Assembly (NCBI RefSeq): GCF_002975175.1
Contig: NZ_PCNZ01000019.1
Location: 37,568 to 101,567 of the forward strand
Source of the DNA: Bacillus sp. MYb209
GTDB taxonomy: Bacteria; Bacillota; Bacilli; Bacillales; Bacillaceae_G
DNA: 64,000 nucleotides
Reading direction: 5' to 3'
Shown here in pieces: positions 1 through 8,609 of this stretch. A program made the translations under genes and the position numbers. The first letter of the stretch is position 1, and every line of letters starts with the position of its first letter. Below the pieces are notes generated by a model. That model ran no database searches, was not told the DNA's origin, and saw nothing but the letters and a program-made list of their open reading frames with translations.

Positions 1-180
1 CTCTTCTCCACTAGCCTCTCCATATAATACATAACAAATCGCATCAAAAATCGTTGTCTTTCCAGCTCCTGTATTTCCAGAAATAGCGAAAATACGATGC
101 TCACCAAGATCTTTAAAATCGATTACTTCTTTCTGTTTATATGGACCAAATGCGGTCATTATAAGCTGAATCGGTCTCAT
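1..180 (-). CDS. sbcC: SbcC, ATPase subunit of the SbcCD nuclease (5' part only)
   Basis: Only the first 60 residues are in the window; the rest lies left of position 1. They contain the Rad50/SbcC N-terminal ATPase start, with the Walker A motif GNTGAGKTT at about residue 35 followed by FDAICYVLYGE. In the family this long coiled-coil SMC-like ATPase pairs with SbcD to process DNA hairpins and blocked double-strand ends. The ATG overlaps the sbcD stop codon by four bases (ATGA), so the two are translationally coupled in one operon, with sbcD first. The call is secure; nothing can be said about the missing coiled coil and C-terminal half. Confidence 0.95.
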   Translation of the reverse strand, partial: MRPIQLIMTAFGPYKQKEVIDFKDLGEHRIFAISGNTGAGKTTIFDAICYVLYGEASGEE

Positions 181-1334
181 CCTCGCTCACCTTCCCGTTC
201 TTGCACTGTTTGCAAAACATCTAAAAATAGACGTTCTTTCTCTTCTGATAAATCTAGCCCTTTCATTTCTTTATAAAATGCTTTTAAAAGAGATAAATCA
301 TCCGTTTTATGTCTTGAAACAGTTACTTCATTTTCATCTGTGAACTCTCGTCTTTGAATAGATCTTTCAACATGCATTGCATTTGGGTATACAGAACGTA
401 TTTTTTCCATTGGCTGCAAGACAGGATTTTCATCTAATAATTTCACAAATACATAATCTTCATTTACTGGATGAAGCAATAAATCGTCTATTTTCGCTTC
501 TACTGTACGCATTTTACGACGTGGTGTAAGTAAACGTTTTTCAATTGTTGTTTCACCTTTTTCATCCAGTTCCACAATATAATATCCTTTTTTATGCTTT
601 TCTTCAGAAATAGAATATGCAAGTGGCGAACCTGAATAACGAATTGTCTCATTACGCACAAAATGCGCTTGATGTAAATGGCCAAGCGCAGTGTAATGAA
701 ACTTATCAAAATAATGGCTATTTACATATTCAGCACCACCAATTGAAAGTGGTCGTTCCGCATCACTCGTATTTTCCTCTGCCTCTCCTGAAGAAGTTAC
801 AAATGCATGTCCTACAAATATGTGTCTCGCTTCTTTATCCATTGTTTCAGAGAGCTCGTTCATAAAAATACGCATCGCATCATCATGAGAACGAACATCT
901 TCATTTTTCAATATATGTCTAACAATACTTGGATCCGCGTACGGAACGAGATGGAAATGAACCTCTCCGTTTTCATCATTTAAAACAACAGGATTGTATG
1001 GAAACTGGAATTGTCCAACAATATGTAATCCTTGTTTTTTCATTAAATTGCTACCAAAATGTATGCGGTCCGGACTATCGTGGTTTCCTGCAACTGCGAT
1101 TACTGGTGTTTGTAAATCAATAACTATCTTTTGTAATACATCATTTAATAAGTCTACTGCCTCTGTAGGTGGAATTGCTCGGTCATATAAATCTCCTGCA
1201 ATAATTACAGCATCCGGTTTTTCTTCTTCAACAGCTTGTACAAACTGATCTAACACAATTTTTTGATCTTCAGTCATATATACACCATGAACAAGCTTAC
1301 CTAAATGCCAATCCGCTGTATGAAAAAACTTCAT
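177..1334 (-). CDS. sbcD: SbcD, exonuclease subunit of SbcCD
   Basis: A 385-residue calcineurin-like metallophosphoesterase of normal family length. The metal-binding motifs are in the expected order: HTADWHLGK (residues 5-13), GDLYD (about 47), GNHD (about 83), GHAF (about 175) and GHLHQ (about 218). The C-terminal capping domain follows. SbcD provides the Mn-dependent nuclease activity and SbcC the ATPase, in repair of hairpins and broken ends. The stop overlaps the sbcC ATG. A small conserved gene lies 15 bp upstream on the same strand and may be in the same transcript. The ATG at 1334 is the natural start, because the metallophosphoesterase motif begins at residue 5. Confidence 0.96.
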   Translation of the reverse strand: MKFFHTADWHLGKLVHGVYMTEDQKIVLDQFVQAVEEEKPDAVIIAGDLYDRAIPPTEAVDLLNDVLQKIVIDLQTPVIAVAGNHDSPDRIHFGSNLMKKQGLHIVGQFQFPYNPVVLNDENGEVHFHLVPYADPSIVRHILKNEDVRSHDDAMRIFMNELSETMDKEARHIFVGHAFVTSSGEAEENTSDAERPLSIGGAEYVNSHYFDKFHYTALGHLHQAHFVRNETIRYSGSPLAYSISEEKHKKGYYIVELDEKGETTIEKRLLTPRRKMRTVEAKIDDLLLHPVNEDYVFVKLLDENPVLQPMEKIRSVYPNAMHVERSIQRREFTDENEVTVSRHKTDDLSLLKAFYKEMKGLDLSEEKERLFLDVLQTVQEREGERG

Positions 1335-1349
1335 ATTACCCTTCTCCTT

Positions 1350-1589
1350 TTAGTTTACTGATTGTAGTGAAACAAGCTGATAGTTTAGTGTAGTTTTTCC
1401 GTTCTCCCATTCTAACTTTTGGACAATTGCACTACCGATTCTTTCTTCGTTTGATTTATATAAAGGTAATATTTCTTGAATAGTAAATAGATGATAACCA
1501 TCTAAAATTAATTGAAATAAATTATCTTCTATATGTAATCTTACTTCTTTTTCATTTGAAATAATTTTTGTATGCATCTCAAATTTCAT
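1350..1589 (-). CDS. Small conserved protein, possibly DUF2584-like
   Basis: A 79-residue soluble protein with alternating beta-strand character, no signal peptide, no Cys and no recognisable catalytic motif. Its length and strand pattern recall the small Bacillus DUF2584 family, but I cannot confirm this from sequence alone. It sits 15 bp upstream of sbcD in the same orientation, so it is probably co-transcribed with sbcD-sbcC. A possible ribosome site (AAGGGG) is 11 bp before the ATG, which is rather far. The function is unknown. Confidence 0.75.
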   Translation of the reverse strand: MKFEMHTKIISNEKEVRLHIEDNLFQLILDGYHLFTIQEILPLYKSNEERIGSAIVQKLEWENGKTTLNYQLVSLQSVN

Positions 1590-1745
1590 GCTAGATACAA
1601 CCCCTTTTTTCTAATCTCTACATTTTAATAGTATAGTGGTCATGCAAGATTGACAAGTAAATACACCGCGATGTACATACTTTTTTAATTATAAATATTT
1701 TATGTTTTTTTACATAAAATACGGTATGTGAAATTATTAATCTAT

Positions 1746-1770
1746 AAAAATAAAAATGCCATTCAGGCAT
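1746..1770 (-). terminator. Intrinsic terminator after the 85-aa membrane protein gene
   Basis: On the minus strand a 5-bp GC-rich stem (ATGCC/GGCAT) with a 5-nt loop is followed by a T-rich run. It lies two bases past the stop codon at 1773. Confidence 0.7.
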
Positions 1771-1772
1771 CC

Positions 1773-2030
1773 TTATTTTTGTAAGTACTCTTTCATAACG
1801 TAGTACAATACAGTTATTAAGACAATCGCTACAAAAAACGCGAATACGGCCACAACATACCCATCTTTATTTAATAAAAAACATATGGAAATAGATATTA
1901 TAAAAATCGGAAACACGAGACGTACCTTAGCCTTCACTTCTTCTGTCGTATCTGTATGATGAAAATACTGTGTAATTCCTACCATAAGAGATGACAAAAT
2001 AATAACCGACAATAGTAAAGGTCCTGGCAT
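1773..2030 (-). CDS. Small membrane protein, unknown function
   Basis: An 85-residue hydrophobic protein with three likely membrane segments (about residues 4-20, 37-53 and 58-77). A charged loop at about 23-37 contains HHTDTTEEVKAKVR. It has no signal peptidase site and no motif I recognise. An AAAGGAGAG ribosome site stands six bases before the ATG at 2030, and a terminator follows directly, so it looks like a single-gene transcript. I see nothing that assigns a role. Confidence 0.75.
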   Translation of the reverse strand: MPGPLLLSVIILSSLMVGITQYFHHTDTTEEVKAKVRLVFPIFIISISICFLLNKDGYVVAVFAFFVAIVLITVLYYVMKEYLQK

Positions 2031-2386
2031 TCCGATCTCTCCTTTCTCTATTTCTAATTATATACAAACCCCACGCCCTTTAAAAGTTAGATAATTCAGC
2101 CTTTTAACCTTTTCTACATCCACTCTTTAATGTATTGTTACGCCACGTATACTAACTCAATATAAGTTATACATATAATAGCGCCTTCAACACGACATTT
2201 TCAAATAATAGCACTTACAGTAATGTTGTAATATTCCTCTTCATTCTCTGAAATCCTGCAAATATAACTCGTCAAAATATGCGATAAATAATAACACTAA
2301 GCACCTAATTTAGACAAAAATTATAGAGGACATTTCAGCATGTATCCAGAAATAAGAATAGGAAGATATATAAGGGAGGATTTATA
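2031..2386. other. Intergenic region between divergent genes
   Basis: This 356-bp AT-rich stretch separates the minus-strand membrane protein gene from the plus-strand hydrolase gene. It must hold promoters in both directions. I could not pick a convincing -35/-10 pair, operator or small gene in it. The only firm element is the GGGAGG ribosome site just before 2387. Confidence 0.5.
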
Positions 2387-3439
2387 ATGACTGAACACGT
2401 TTTATTTTCTGTTAGCGAAAACGGCGTTGCATCTATTACTTTAAACCGTCCAAAAGCACTTAATTCTTTATCATATGACATGTTACAACCAATTGGGCAA
2501 AAACTTAAAGAATGGGAGCAAGATGAGCGTATTGAACTCATCGTTTTAAAAGGAGCTGGGACGAAAGGTTTTTGTGCAGGTGGTGATATTAAAACGCTAT
2601 ACGAAGCACGTTCTAACGAAGTTGCATTACAACATGCAGAGCAGTTTTTTGAAGAAGAATATGAAATTGATACACTTATTTATCAATACAAAAAACCAAT
2701 TATCGCTTGTTTAGATGGAATCGTAATGGGCGGTGGTGTCGGTCTGACAAATGGAGCTACGTATCGAATTGTAACAGAGCGTACGAAGTGGGCAATGCCT
2801 GAAATGAACATCGGTTTCTTCCCTGATGTCGGTGCTGCTTATTTCTTAAATAAAGCACCTGGATATACTGGTCGATATGTTGCTTTAACAGCATCCATTT
2901 TAAAAGCTCCTGATGTATTATATATTAACGCTGCTGATTACTTTATGACATCAGATTCATTACCAAATTTCCTTACCGCACTTGAAAATGTAAATTGGAA
3001 AAAAGAAGATGTACATACTCATTTAAAAGAAGTTATTCGTACATTTGCAACTGCTCCAAACTTAGATGGCAATCTTTCTTCTTCATTAGAAGAAATTAAT
3101 TCGCATTTTGCATTCGATACAATTGAGGGCATCATTCAATCGTTAGAGAAAGATCAAAGTCCATTTGCCCAAACAACGAAAGAAAAGCTATTATCCAAAT
3201 CCCCTGTTTCATTAAAGGTAACATTAAAACAGTTTATCGATGGCCAAGAAAAGTCAGTTGAAGAATGTTTCGCGACAGATCTTATACTCGCTAAAAACTT
3301 CTTGCGACATGAAGATTTCTTTGAAGGAGTACGCTCCGTTGTAGTTGATAAAGACCAAAATCCAAATTATAAATATAAACAATTAAGTGATGTTTCAGAA
3401 GAAGATGTAAATCGATTCTTTAACTTACTTAACGCCTAA
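2387..3439 (+). CDS. 3-hydroxyisobutyryl-CoA hydrolase (enoyl-CoA hydratase superfamily)
   Basis: A 350-residue crotonase-fold enzyme. The length and the long C-terminal extension fit 3-hydroxyisobutyryl-CoA hydrolase better than a plain enoyl-CoA hydratase (about 260 aa). The oxyanion-hole region KGFCAGGDIKTLYEA is at about residue 60, and GIVMGGGVGLT and EMNIGFFPDVGAAYFL follow at about 107 and 134. The enzyme releases 3-hydroxyisobutyrate in valine catabolism. That is the substrate of the dehydrogenase encoded at 5838-6728, so the context supports the call. The ribosome site is GGGAGG, seven bases before the ATG. It is monocistronic, with a strong terminator directly after it. Confidence 0.88.
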   Translation: MTEHVLFSVSENGVASITLNRPKALNSLSYDMLQPIGQKLKEWEQDERIELIVLKGAGTKGFCAGGDIKTLYEARSNEVALQHAEQFFEEEYEIDTLIYQYKKPIIACLDGIVMGGGVGLTNGATYRIVTERTKWAMPEMNIGFFPDVGAAYFLNKAPGYTGRYVALTASILKAPDVLYINAADYFMTSDSLPNFLTALENVNWKKEDVHTHLKEVIRTFATAPNLDGNLSSSLEEINSHFAFDTIEGIIQSLEKDQSPFAQTTKEKLLSKSPVSLKVTLKQFIDGQEKSVEECFATDLILAKNFLRHEDFFEGVRSVVVDKDQNPNYKYKQLSDVSEEDVNRFFNLLNA

Positions 3440-3446
3440 ACAAAAA

Positions 3447-3487
3447 GGCCATATAGAGTAGCTCACTCTCAGCTACTCTATATGGCC
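3447..3487 (+). terminator. Strong intrinsic terminator after the hydrolase gene
   Basis: A 17-bp perfect stem (3447-3463 with 3471-3487) with a 7-nt loop, followed by a T-rich tract, starts seven bases after the stop codon. Confidence 0.9.
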
Positions 3488-3598
3488 TCTTCTTTTCAGT
3501 TAAATAATTTTAAATATAATTTAATTTTATTTAACTAAAATATATGTTAAACTAATGTTAATTGAATTTTCTAAAAACAACGAAGGAAGGCGGATAAC

Positions 3599-4231
3599 AT
3601 TTCGGAAAATTTTTTTCTGTTTATTATTATGTCTATATGTCTTATTATTCTACCCGGTCCTGATACAGCAATGGCTACGAAAAACACATTGGTTGCTGGC
3701 AAAATCGGTGGCGTAAAAACTGTTTTTGGTACTTGTGTTGCGCTTTTAATTCACACTTTAGCTGCTGTAATTGGTCTTTCAGCACTTATTGTGAAGTCTG
3801 CTCTTTTATTTTCTATTTTTAAATATGTTGGTGCTGTATATTTAGTCTATATTGGTATTAAAGCCCTTTTAGCAGTAAGAAACACAGAAGACTTAAATAC
3901 AAATGACGTTCCAATAAATAATGACAATAAACATACTTCTTGCTTTCGCCAAGGGTTTCTTACAAATTTACTAAACCCTAAGGTTGCAGTCTTCTTTTTA
4001 ACTTTTTTACCACAGTTTTTAAATCCAAATCATAATACATTTATACAACTTCTCGTTATGGGACTTACTTATCTCATTTTAACAGTCATTTGGTTTGCTT
4101 TTTATATATTTTTAATTGATAAAATTAGTGCTTTTATGAAAAAACCGAAGACACAGCGTTATATTCAAGGAATTACAGGAATCGTCTTAATTGGGTTTGG
4201 TATTAAATTAGCCTTTGAAAGAAATAGTTAA
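3599..4231 (+). CDS. LysE/RhtB-family amino-acid exporter with a likely ATT start
   Basis: A LysE-type translocator with five to six membrane helices and the family signature LPGPDTAMATKNTL near the N terminus. The first ATG (3629) would remove half of the first helix. Reading upstream in frame gives ISENFFLFII before that Met, which restores a normal LysE N terminus. The codon at 3599 is ATT and sits eight bases after the ribosome site GGAAGG (3585-3590). I therefore place the start at ATT 3599 (210 aa); the ATG alternative gives 200 aa. The family exports amino acids or homoserine-like compounds; the substrate is unknown. It is monocistronic and ends at a very long terminator. Confidence 0.85.
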   Translation: MSENFFLFIIMSICLIILPGPDTAMATKNTLVAGKIGGVKTVFGTCVALLIHTLAAVIGLSALIVKSALLFSIFKYVGAVYLVYIGIKALLAVRNTEDLNTNDVPINNDNKHTSCFRQGFLTNLLNPKVAVFFLTFLPQFLNPNHNTFIQLLVMGLTYLILTVIWFAFYIFLIDKISAFMKKPKTQRYIQGITGIVLIGFGIKLAFERNS

Positions 4232-4234
4232 CAT

Positions 4235-4288
4235 AATACAAACGAAAATACACTACTCCATTATGAGTAGTGTATTTTCGTTTGTATT
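4235..4288. terminator. Long bidirectional terminator after the LysE gene
   Basis: A perfect 24-bp inverted repeat (4235-4258 with 4265-4288) with a 6-nt loop. The outer half is A/T-rich, so it can act in either direction between the convergent LysE and mmsA genes. Confidence 0.88.
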
Positions 4289-4294
4289 ATTTTT

Positions 4295-4325
4295 ATAATG
4301 AGTGGGAATGCACCCCACTCATTAT
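4295..4325 (-). terminator. Terminator of the prp-mms operon
   Basis: A 12-bp perfect stem (4295-4306 with 4314-4325) stands 12 bp beyond the mmsA stop. On the minus strand it is followed by T-rich sequence. It closes the long catabolic operon. Confidence 0.85.
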
Positions 4326-4337
4326 CCTTTCACTTTA

Positions 4338-5798
4338 TTAAAACCAGCGCTCAGTTACAACTTTTTTACGTGTATAAAATTGAACGCCATCCGTACCATT
4401 TGTACCAAGATCTCCAAAGAATGAAGCTTTATTTCCTGCAAATGCGAAGAATGCCATTGGTGCTGGAACATTAACGTTTACACCAATCATACCAGCATCA
4501 ATATTGTCTCGGAATGTTTGTGCATGTTTTCCATTTGATGTATAAATAACAGCACCATTCGCAAATTTCGATTGATTTGTCAGCTTAATACCTTCTTCTA
4601 AATCTTTTACTCTTACAATACTTAATACCGGAGCGAAAATTTCATCTTGCCAAATTTTCATTTCTTGATTTACGCCATCAAAGATTGTTGCACCAACAAA
4701 GTAGCCTTCTCCAACTTCTTCATTGATTTTACGGCCATCTACTAGTAAAGTTGCTCCATCTGCTACACCGCTATTAATATAGCCTAAAACACGTTCTTTA
4801 TGAGATTCACGGATTAATGGTCCAACATAATTATCTTCGTTGAAACCGTCACCTACTTTTAGTTTTTTCGTCTCTGCTACTAGTACGTCGATGAACTCAT
4901 CAGCAATTTCATCTACTACTGCTACTACTGAACATGCCATGCAGCGCTCTCCACTACTTGCAAACGCAGACCCAATTACACCTTGTACTGTTTTCTCAAG
5001 GTTGCAATCTGACATAACAACCGCATGGTTTTTCGCACCTGCTAACGCTTGTACACGTTTACCATTTTTTGTACCAGTTTCATATACGTAGCGTGCCACT
5101 GGCTCAGAGCCAACAAACGAAACTGCTTGAATATCTTTATTTTCTAAAATACTATTTACAACATCTTTTCCGCCTTGTACTAAATTTAATACCCCTTTTG
5201 GAAAACCAGCTTCATAGAATAACTCTACAAGTCGCTCAGCTAAAAGTGGTGTTCTTTCAGATGTTTTTAATACGAATGTATTACCGCAAGCAATTGCAAG
5301 TGGGAACATCCATAATGGAATCATCATCGGGAAGTTAAACGGTGTGATACCAGCAACAACTCCGATTGGGTAGCGCCAAATCGATCCATCAATTCCGCTA
5401 GCAATATTCGGAAGAGCTTGTCCCATCATTAAATTTGGTGCTGATGTTGCAAGTTCTACCGCTTCAATACCACGCTGTACTTCACCTGTTGCATCCGTTA
5501 GCGTTTTACCGTTTTCTAGCGTAATGATTTTTGCAAGCCCATCTTTATTTTCTTGTAACAGTTGTAGATATTTGTATAGTTGTCTTGAACGATTTGGAAC
5601 TGGCACTTTAGACCATGTTTTGTATGCCGCTTTTGCCGCTTCAACAGCTTTTTCAACATCTTCTTTTGGAGAAAGTGGAACGTAAGCGATGATTTTTCCA
5701 GTTGCCGGATTTGGAACCGCTTCTACTTCCGTACCAGTAGATTCTACCCATTCGCCATTAATATGATTTTTCACTCGTTTAATTTCAGTTGTAATCAT
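4338..5798 (-). CDS. mmsA: Methylmalonate-semialdehyde dehydrogenase (CoA-acylating)
   Basis: A 486-residue aldehyde dehydrogenase of standard family length. The catalytic Cys lies in SGERCMACS at about residue 283. The MmsA/IolA-type signature [14 protein letters not shown] is at about 153, and the C-terminal [15 protein letters not shown] is typical of this subfamily. The enzyme converts (methyl)malonate semialdehyde to propionyl-CoA or acetyl-CoA with NAD and CoA. It is the last gene of the operon behind 3-hydroxyisobutyrate dehydrogenase, which makes its substrate. Its propionyl-CoA product feeds the methylcitrate enzymes encoded upstream. An AAGGAGAG ribosome site precedes the ATG. The paralogous IolA of inositol catabolism has the same architecture, but the neighbours point to valine. 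Confidence 0.95.
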   Translation of the reverse strand: MITTEIKRVKNHINGEWVESTGTEVEAVPNPATGKIIAYVPLSPKEDVEKAVEAAKAAYKTWSKVPVPNRSRQLYKYLQLLQENKDGLAKIITLENGKTLTDATGEVQRGIEAVELATSAPNLMMGQALPNIASGIDGSIWRYPIGVVAGITPFNFPMMIPLWMFPLAIACGNTFVLKTSERTPLLAERLVELFYEAGFPKGVLNLVQGGKDVVNSILENKDIQAVSFVGSEPVARYVYETGTKNGKRVQALAGAKNHAVVMSDCNLEKTVQGVIGSAFASSGERCMACSVVAVVDEIADEFIDVLVAETKKLKVGDGFNEDNYVGPLIRESHKERVLGYINSGVADGATLLVDGRKINEEVGEGYFVGATIFDGVNQEMKIWQDEIFAPVLSIVRVKDLEEGIKLTNQSKFANGAVIYTSNGKHAQTFRDNIDAGMIGVNVNVPAPMAFFAFAGNKASFFGDLGTNGTDGVQFYTRKKVVTERWF

Positions 5799-5837
5799 TA
5801 TATTCTCTCCTTTTTTATCATGATTTTTATAAGTGCA

Positions 5838-6728
5838 CTATTTTTGATTAGAAATTAATTGTTCGCTAACTTTCTTATATAAAGCAGCCATATCGTTTTC
5901 ACCATATCCTGCCTCACTCGCTTCTTCATATACGTTTAATAGCATCTCACTTACTGGTAAGTGAAGTTCACTTTCTTTAGCTAAATCTACCGCAAATCCT
6001 AAATCTTTCTTTAATAAATTTACAGTAAAGCCCGGCTCATAATTTTCTGATGCAATGAAACTTTTATAATTACGCTCATAAATTCTACTTTGACCGTAAC
6101 TTACATTTAAAATATCAAACATTTTATCTAAATCCATATTGTTCTTTTTCGCTAATGTTAAAGCTTCACTCACACCAGCTGTATAAAAACCAATTAATAG
6201 ATTGTTAATTAATTTAACAGTTGTACCACTATCAATCTGCTCACTAACATGGAAAACATTCGCTCCAAGTACTTCCATGACAGATTCAGTTTTTTCATAT
6301 ACTTCTTTCGATCCACCAACCATAAACGTTAATGTACGGTTTTCTGCACCAATTACCCCACCACTAACAGGTGCTGCTAAAAAGTCTACTTTCTTTTTCT
6401 TCGCAGCCTCTTCTAACTGTTTGTTTAACTGTGGAGATACTGTACTTGTATCAATTAAAACTACATTTGAGTGGCTATTTTCAAATAACCCTTCTGCTCC
6501 AAAATATACTGCTTCAACAGCACGAGGTGACGGTAAACTTGTAAAAATCACATCACATGTCTCTGCTAGTTTCGAAATTGATAAACCGATAATTCCGCCT
6601 TCTTTTTCAAAGGAAGCTTCAGCTTCTTTATTCAAGTCCACTCCGTATACTGTGTAACTTGATTTAACTAAATTTTTAGACATTGGAAGACCCATGTTAC
6701 CTAAACCGATAAAGCCAATCTTTTTCAT
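5838..6728 (-). CDS. mmsB: 3-hydroxyisobutyrate dehydrogenase
   Basis: A 296-residue beta-hydroxyacid dehydrogenase. The N-terminal Rossmann motif GFIGLGNMGLPMSKNL (residues 5-20) is followed by the substrate-binding PVSGGVIGAENRTLTFMVGG at about 120. The catalytic-Lys region TVKLINNLLIGF is at about 170. The enzyme oxidises 3-hydroxyisobutyrate to methylmalonate semialdehyde with NAD, the step directly before MmsA. It lies 16 bp downstream of the acyl-CoA dehydrogenase gene and 39 bp upstream of mmsA, in the same operon. The ribosome site is AGGAGGAAAG. The family includes tartronate-semialdehyde reductases, but the neighbouring genes make the isobutyrate role most likely. Confidence 0.93.
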   Translation of the reverse strand: MKKIGFIGLGNMGLPMSKNLVKSSYTVYGVDLNKEAEASFEKEGGIIGLSISKLAETCDVIFTSLPSPRAVEAVYFGAEGLFENSHSNVVLIDTSTVSPQLNKQLEEAAKKKKVDFLAAPVSGGVIGAENRTLTFMVGGSKEVYEKTESVMEVLGANVFHVSEQIDSGTTVKLINNLLIGFYTAGVSEALTLAKKNNMDLDKMFDILNVSYGQSRIYERNYKSFIASENYEPGFTVNLLKKDLGFAVDLAKESELHLPVSEMLLNVYEEASEAGYGENDMAALYKKVSEQLISNQK

Positions 6729-6744
6729 ATCGCTTTCCTCCTAT

Positions 6745-8454
6745 TTACACAATATATTTCCCGCGATTTATAATAGCTTTCGCAATATCTCTCTTTTTCG
6801 TAAATAAGTTCGTGTATAAAGGCACTAATAATTGACGGATTTCAGCTAAAACTACACTTCTATCTTGTTCTTCTGTGACAGCTGCTGAAAGAATGGAAAT
6901 CGCAGCTTCTTCTACTTTACGATATCCTTCTTCACAAATAACATCTGTTATCATTTGCTTCGTACGCTCTTTTTCCTCACCATTTTTACTAACTGCTTTC
7001 CTCGTACGTAAAAATGCTGATTCCATGACGTACACGTCCGTCAACATATTTGATAATACGCGTGAATATTCTTGCTCCTGATCAATTTTTAAGTCCGGAG
7101 TTTTAGAGAGCGTTTTTAAAGATTGTTTCAACAATTTTTTCGCTAATAAAATGTAACGATGGTTTCTTTCTACATTTTCCATATCACTTTCTACTTCATG
7201 CTCTTCTATTTGCTCTATTTGTTTCATTAACATTTTGGCAACTGTTAATCTGTTAATTTCGTTCGTTCCTTCAAAAATACGACTAATTCTAGCATCACGA
7301 TATAAACGTTCTACCTCGTACTCTTGCATATAACCGTATCCACCATGAATTTGTACAGCCTCATCTACAATATTGCCCAGTGTTTCAGAAGCATTTACTT
7401 TATTAAGTGCACATTCAATTGCAAATTGGGACATTTTTTTCATAAGATCTTCATCACTCTCATGAATTGCTTCATCAATTACACCCGCTGTGCGGTAAGC
7501 TGCACTTTCTGCTCCATATGTAGAAATAATCATATTGGCAATTTTCTCTTGAATCATCGTAAAGTCCACTAATTCAGTTTGGAACTGTTTTCGTTCTTTT
7601 CCATATTGAACCGACAAACCGATTGCTTGTTTTGCTGTTCCAATATTTCCAAAAGCAAGTTTCAATCTAGCGAAGTTAAGAATATTAAGAGCTACGTGAT
7701 GCCCTTTCCCAACTTCCCCTAAAACATTTTCAGCGGGGATGACAACATCTTCTAAAATAAGCGTCGCTGTTGAAGAACCTTTAATCCCCATCTTCTTTTC
7801 TTCTAGTCCTATTGATACACCTTCACATGTTCTTTCGACAATAAACGCTGTCATTCCTTTATTTGTCTTCGCAAAAACAACGTATACATCTGCCATATGA
7901 GCATTTGTAATCCACTGCTTCTCACCATTCAACTTCCAAGCTGTACCATCTTCATTCAATACTGCACTCGTTTTTGCACTTAATGCATCAGAACCAGCAT
8001 TTGGCTCAGTTAAAGCATAAGCACCAATCCATTCTCCTGATGCGATTTTCGGCAAATACTTTTCTTTTTGTTCTTTCGTTCCGTAATATATGTAAGGCAA
8101 CGTACCTACACCAGCGTGTATATTAAAAGAGACGCTAAATGCACCAGCGTATCCCATCTTTTCTGCTACAAGCCCTGAAACTGCCTTTCCTAACTCGAAC
8201 CCGCCGTATTCTTCTGGGACCTCGATACTTAATAATCCAAGTTCCCCAGCTTTCTCAAATAATTGACGAGAAACTTTATAGTTATGTTGTTCAATGTTCT
8301 CAATTTGTGGAACAATTTCTTGTTTAACGAATTGTTCTGTCGTTTTTGCAATTAAATCTTCATCCCCTGAAAAATCTTCTGGTGTAAAGAAAGTATTGTT
8401 CACATCTTTATTGAGTGAAAAAAATTCATCCCATGGTAACTTTGTTTTCTCCAT
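6745..8454 (-). CDS. Acyl-CoA dehydrogenase, long FadE/YusJ-type
   Basis: A 569-residue FAD-dependent acyl-CoA dehydrogenase. The core spans about residues 30-420: GAYALTEPNAGSDALS and KQWITNAHMAD are the flavin and substrate motifs, and the catalytic Glu lies in RIFEGTNEINRL at about 390. A C-terminal helical domain of about 170 residues is absent from the short-chain enzymes and is like that of YusJ/FadE. It inserts a double bond into an acyl-CoA; here a branched-chain or fatty acyl-CoA is plausible. I start at ATG 8454 because AGGGGGATT lies just upstream. The frame stays open to 8592 but the extra residues have no family character. It is in the prp-mms operon. Confidence 0.92.
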   Translation of the reverse strand: MEKTKLPWDEFFSLNKDVNNTFFTPEDFSGDEDLIAKTTEQFVKQEIVPQIENIEQHNYKVSRQLFEKAGELGLLSIEVPEEYGGFELGKAVSGLVAEKMGYAGAFSVSFNIHAGVGTLPYIYYGTKEQKEKYLPKIASGEWIGAYALTEPNAGSDALSAKTSAVLNEDGTAWKLNGEKQWITNAHMADVYVVFAKTNKGMTAFIVERTCEGVSIGLEEKKMGIKGSSTATLILEDVVIPAENVLGEVGKGHHVALNILNFARLKLAFGNIGTAKQAIGLSVQYGKERKQFQTELVDFTMIQEKIANMIISTYGAESAAYRTAGVIDEAIHESDEDLMKKMSQFAIECALNKVNASETLGNIVDEAVQIHGGYGYMQEYEVERLYRDARISRIFEGTNEINRLTVAKMLMKQIEQIEEHEVESDMENVERNHRYILLAKKLLKQSLKTLSKTPDLKIDQEQEYSRVLSNMLTDVYVMESAFLRTRKAVSKNGEEKERTKQMITDVICEEGYRKVEEAAISILSAAVTEEQDRSVVLAEIRQLLVPLYTNLFTKKRDIAKAIINRGKYIV

Positions 8455-8609
8455 CTGAATCCCCCTATCATTTCGGCCTTCATTGCTTTTTGCATATGCT
8501 CGTCTACGATGAGTGGAATATCTTATTATTGAAAACAGAAGGCGATGATTTTTCACATCAAGCAGTTCGTTTTGCCAAAGATGTATTCTCATCGCCTAAG
8601 TCCTTCTAC
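8455..8609 (-). other. 155-bp leader between prpB and the acyl-CoA dehydrogenase gene
   Basis: This is the only large gap in the distal part of the operon. It contains an inverted repeat (AGGCGATGA near 8550 and TCATCGCCT near 8595) separated by about 40 nt. The structure could moderate expression or mRNA stability between upstream and downstream genes. No T-run follows, so it is not a classical terminator. This is inference from the repeat only. Confidence 0.4.
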
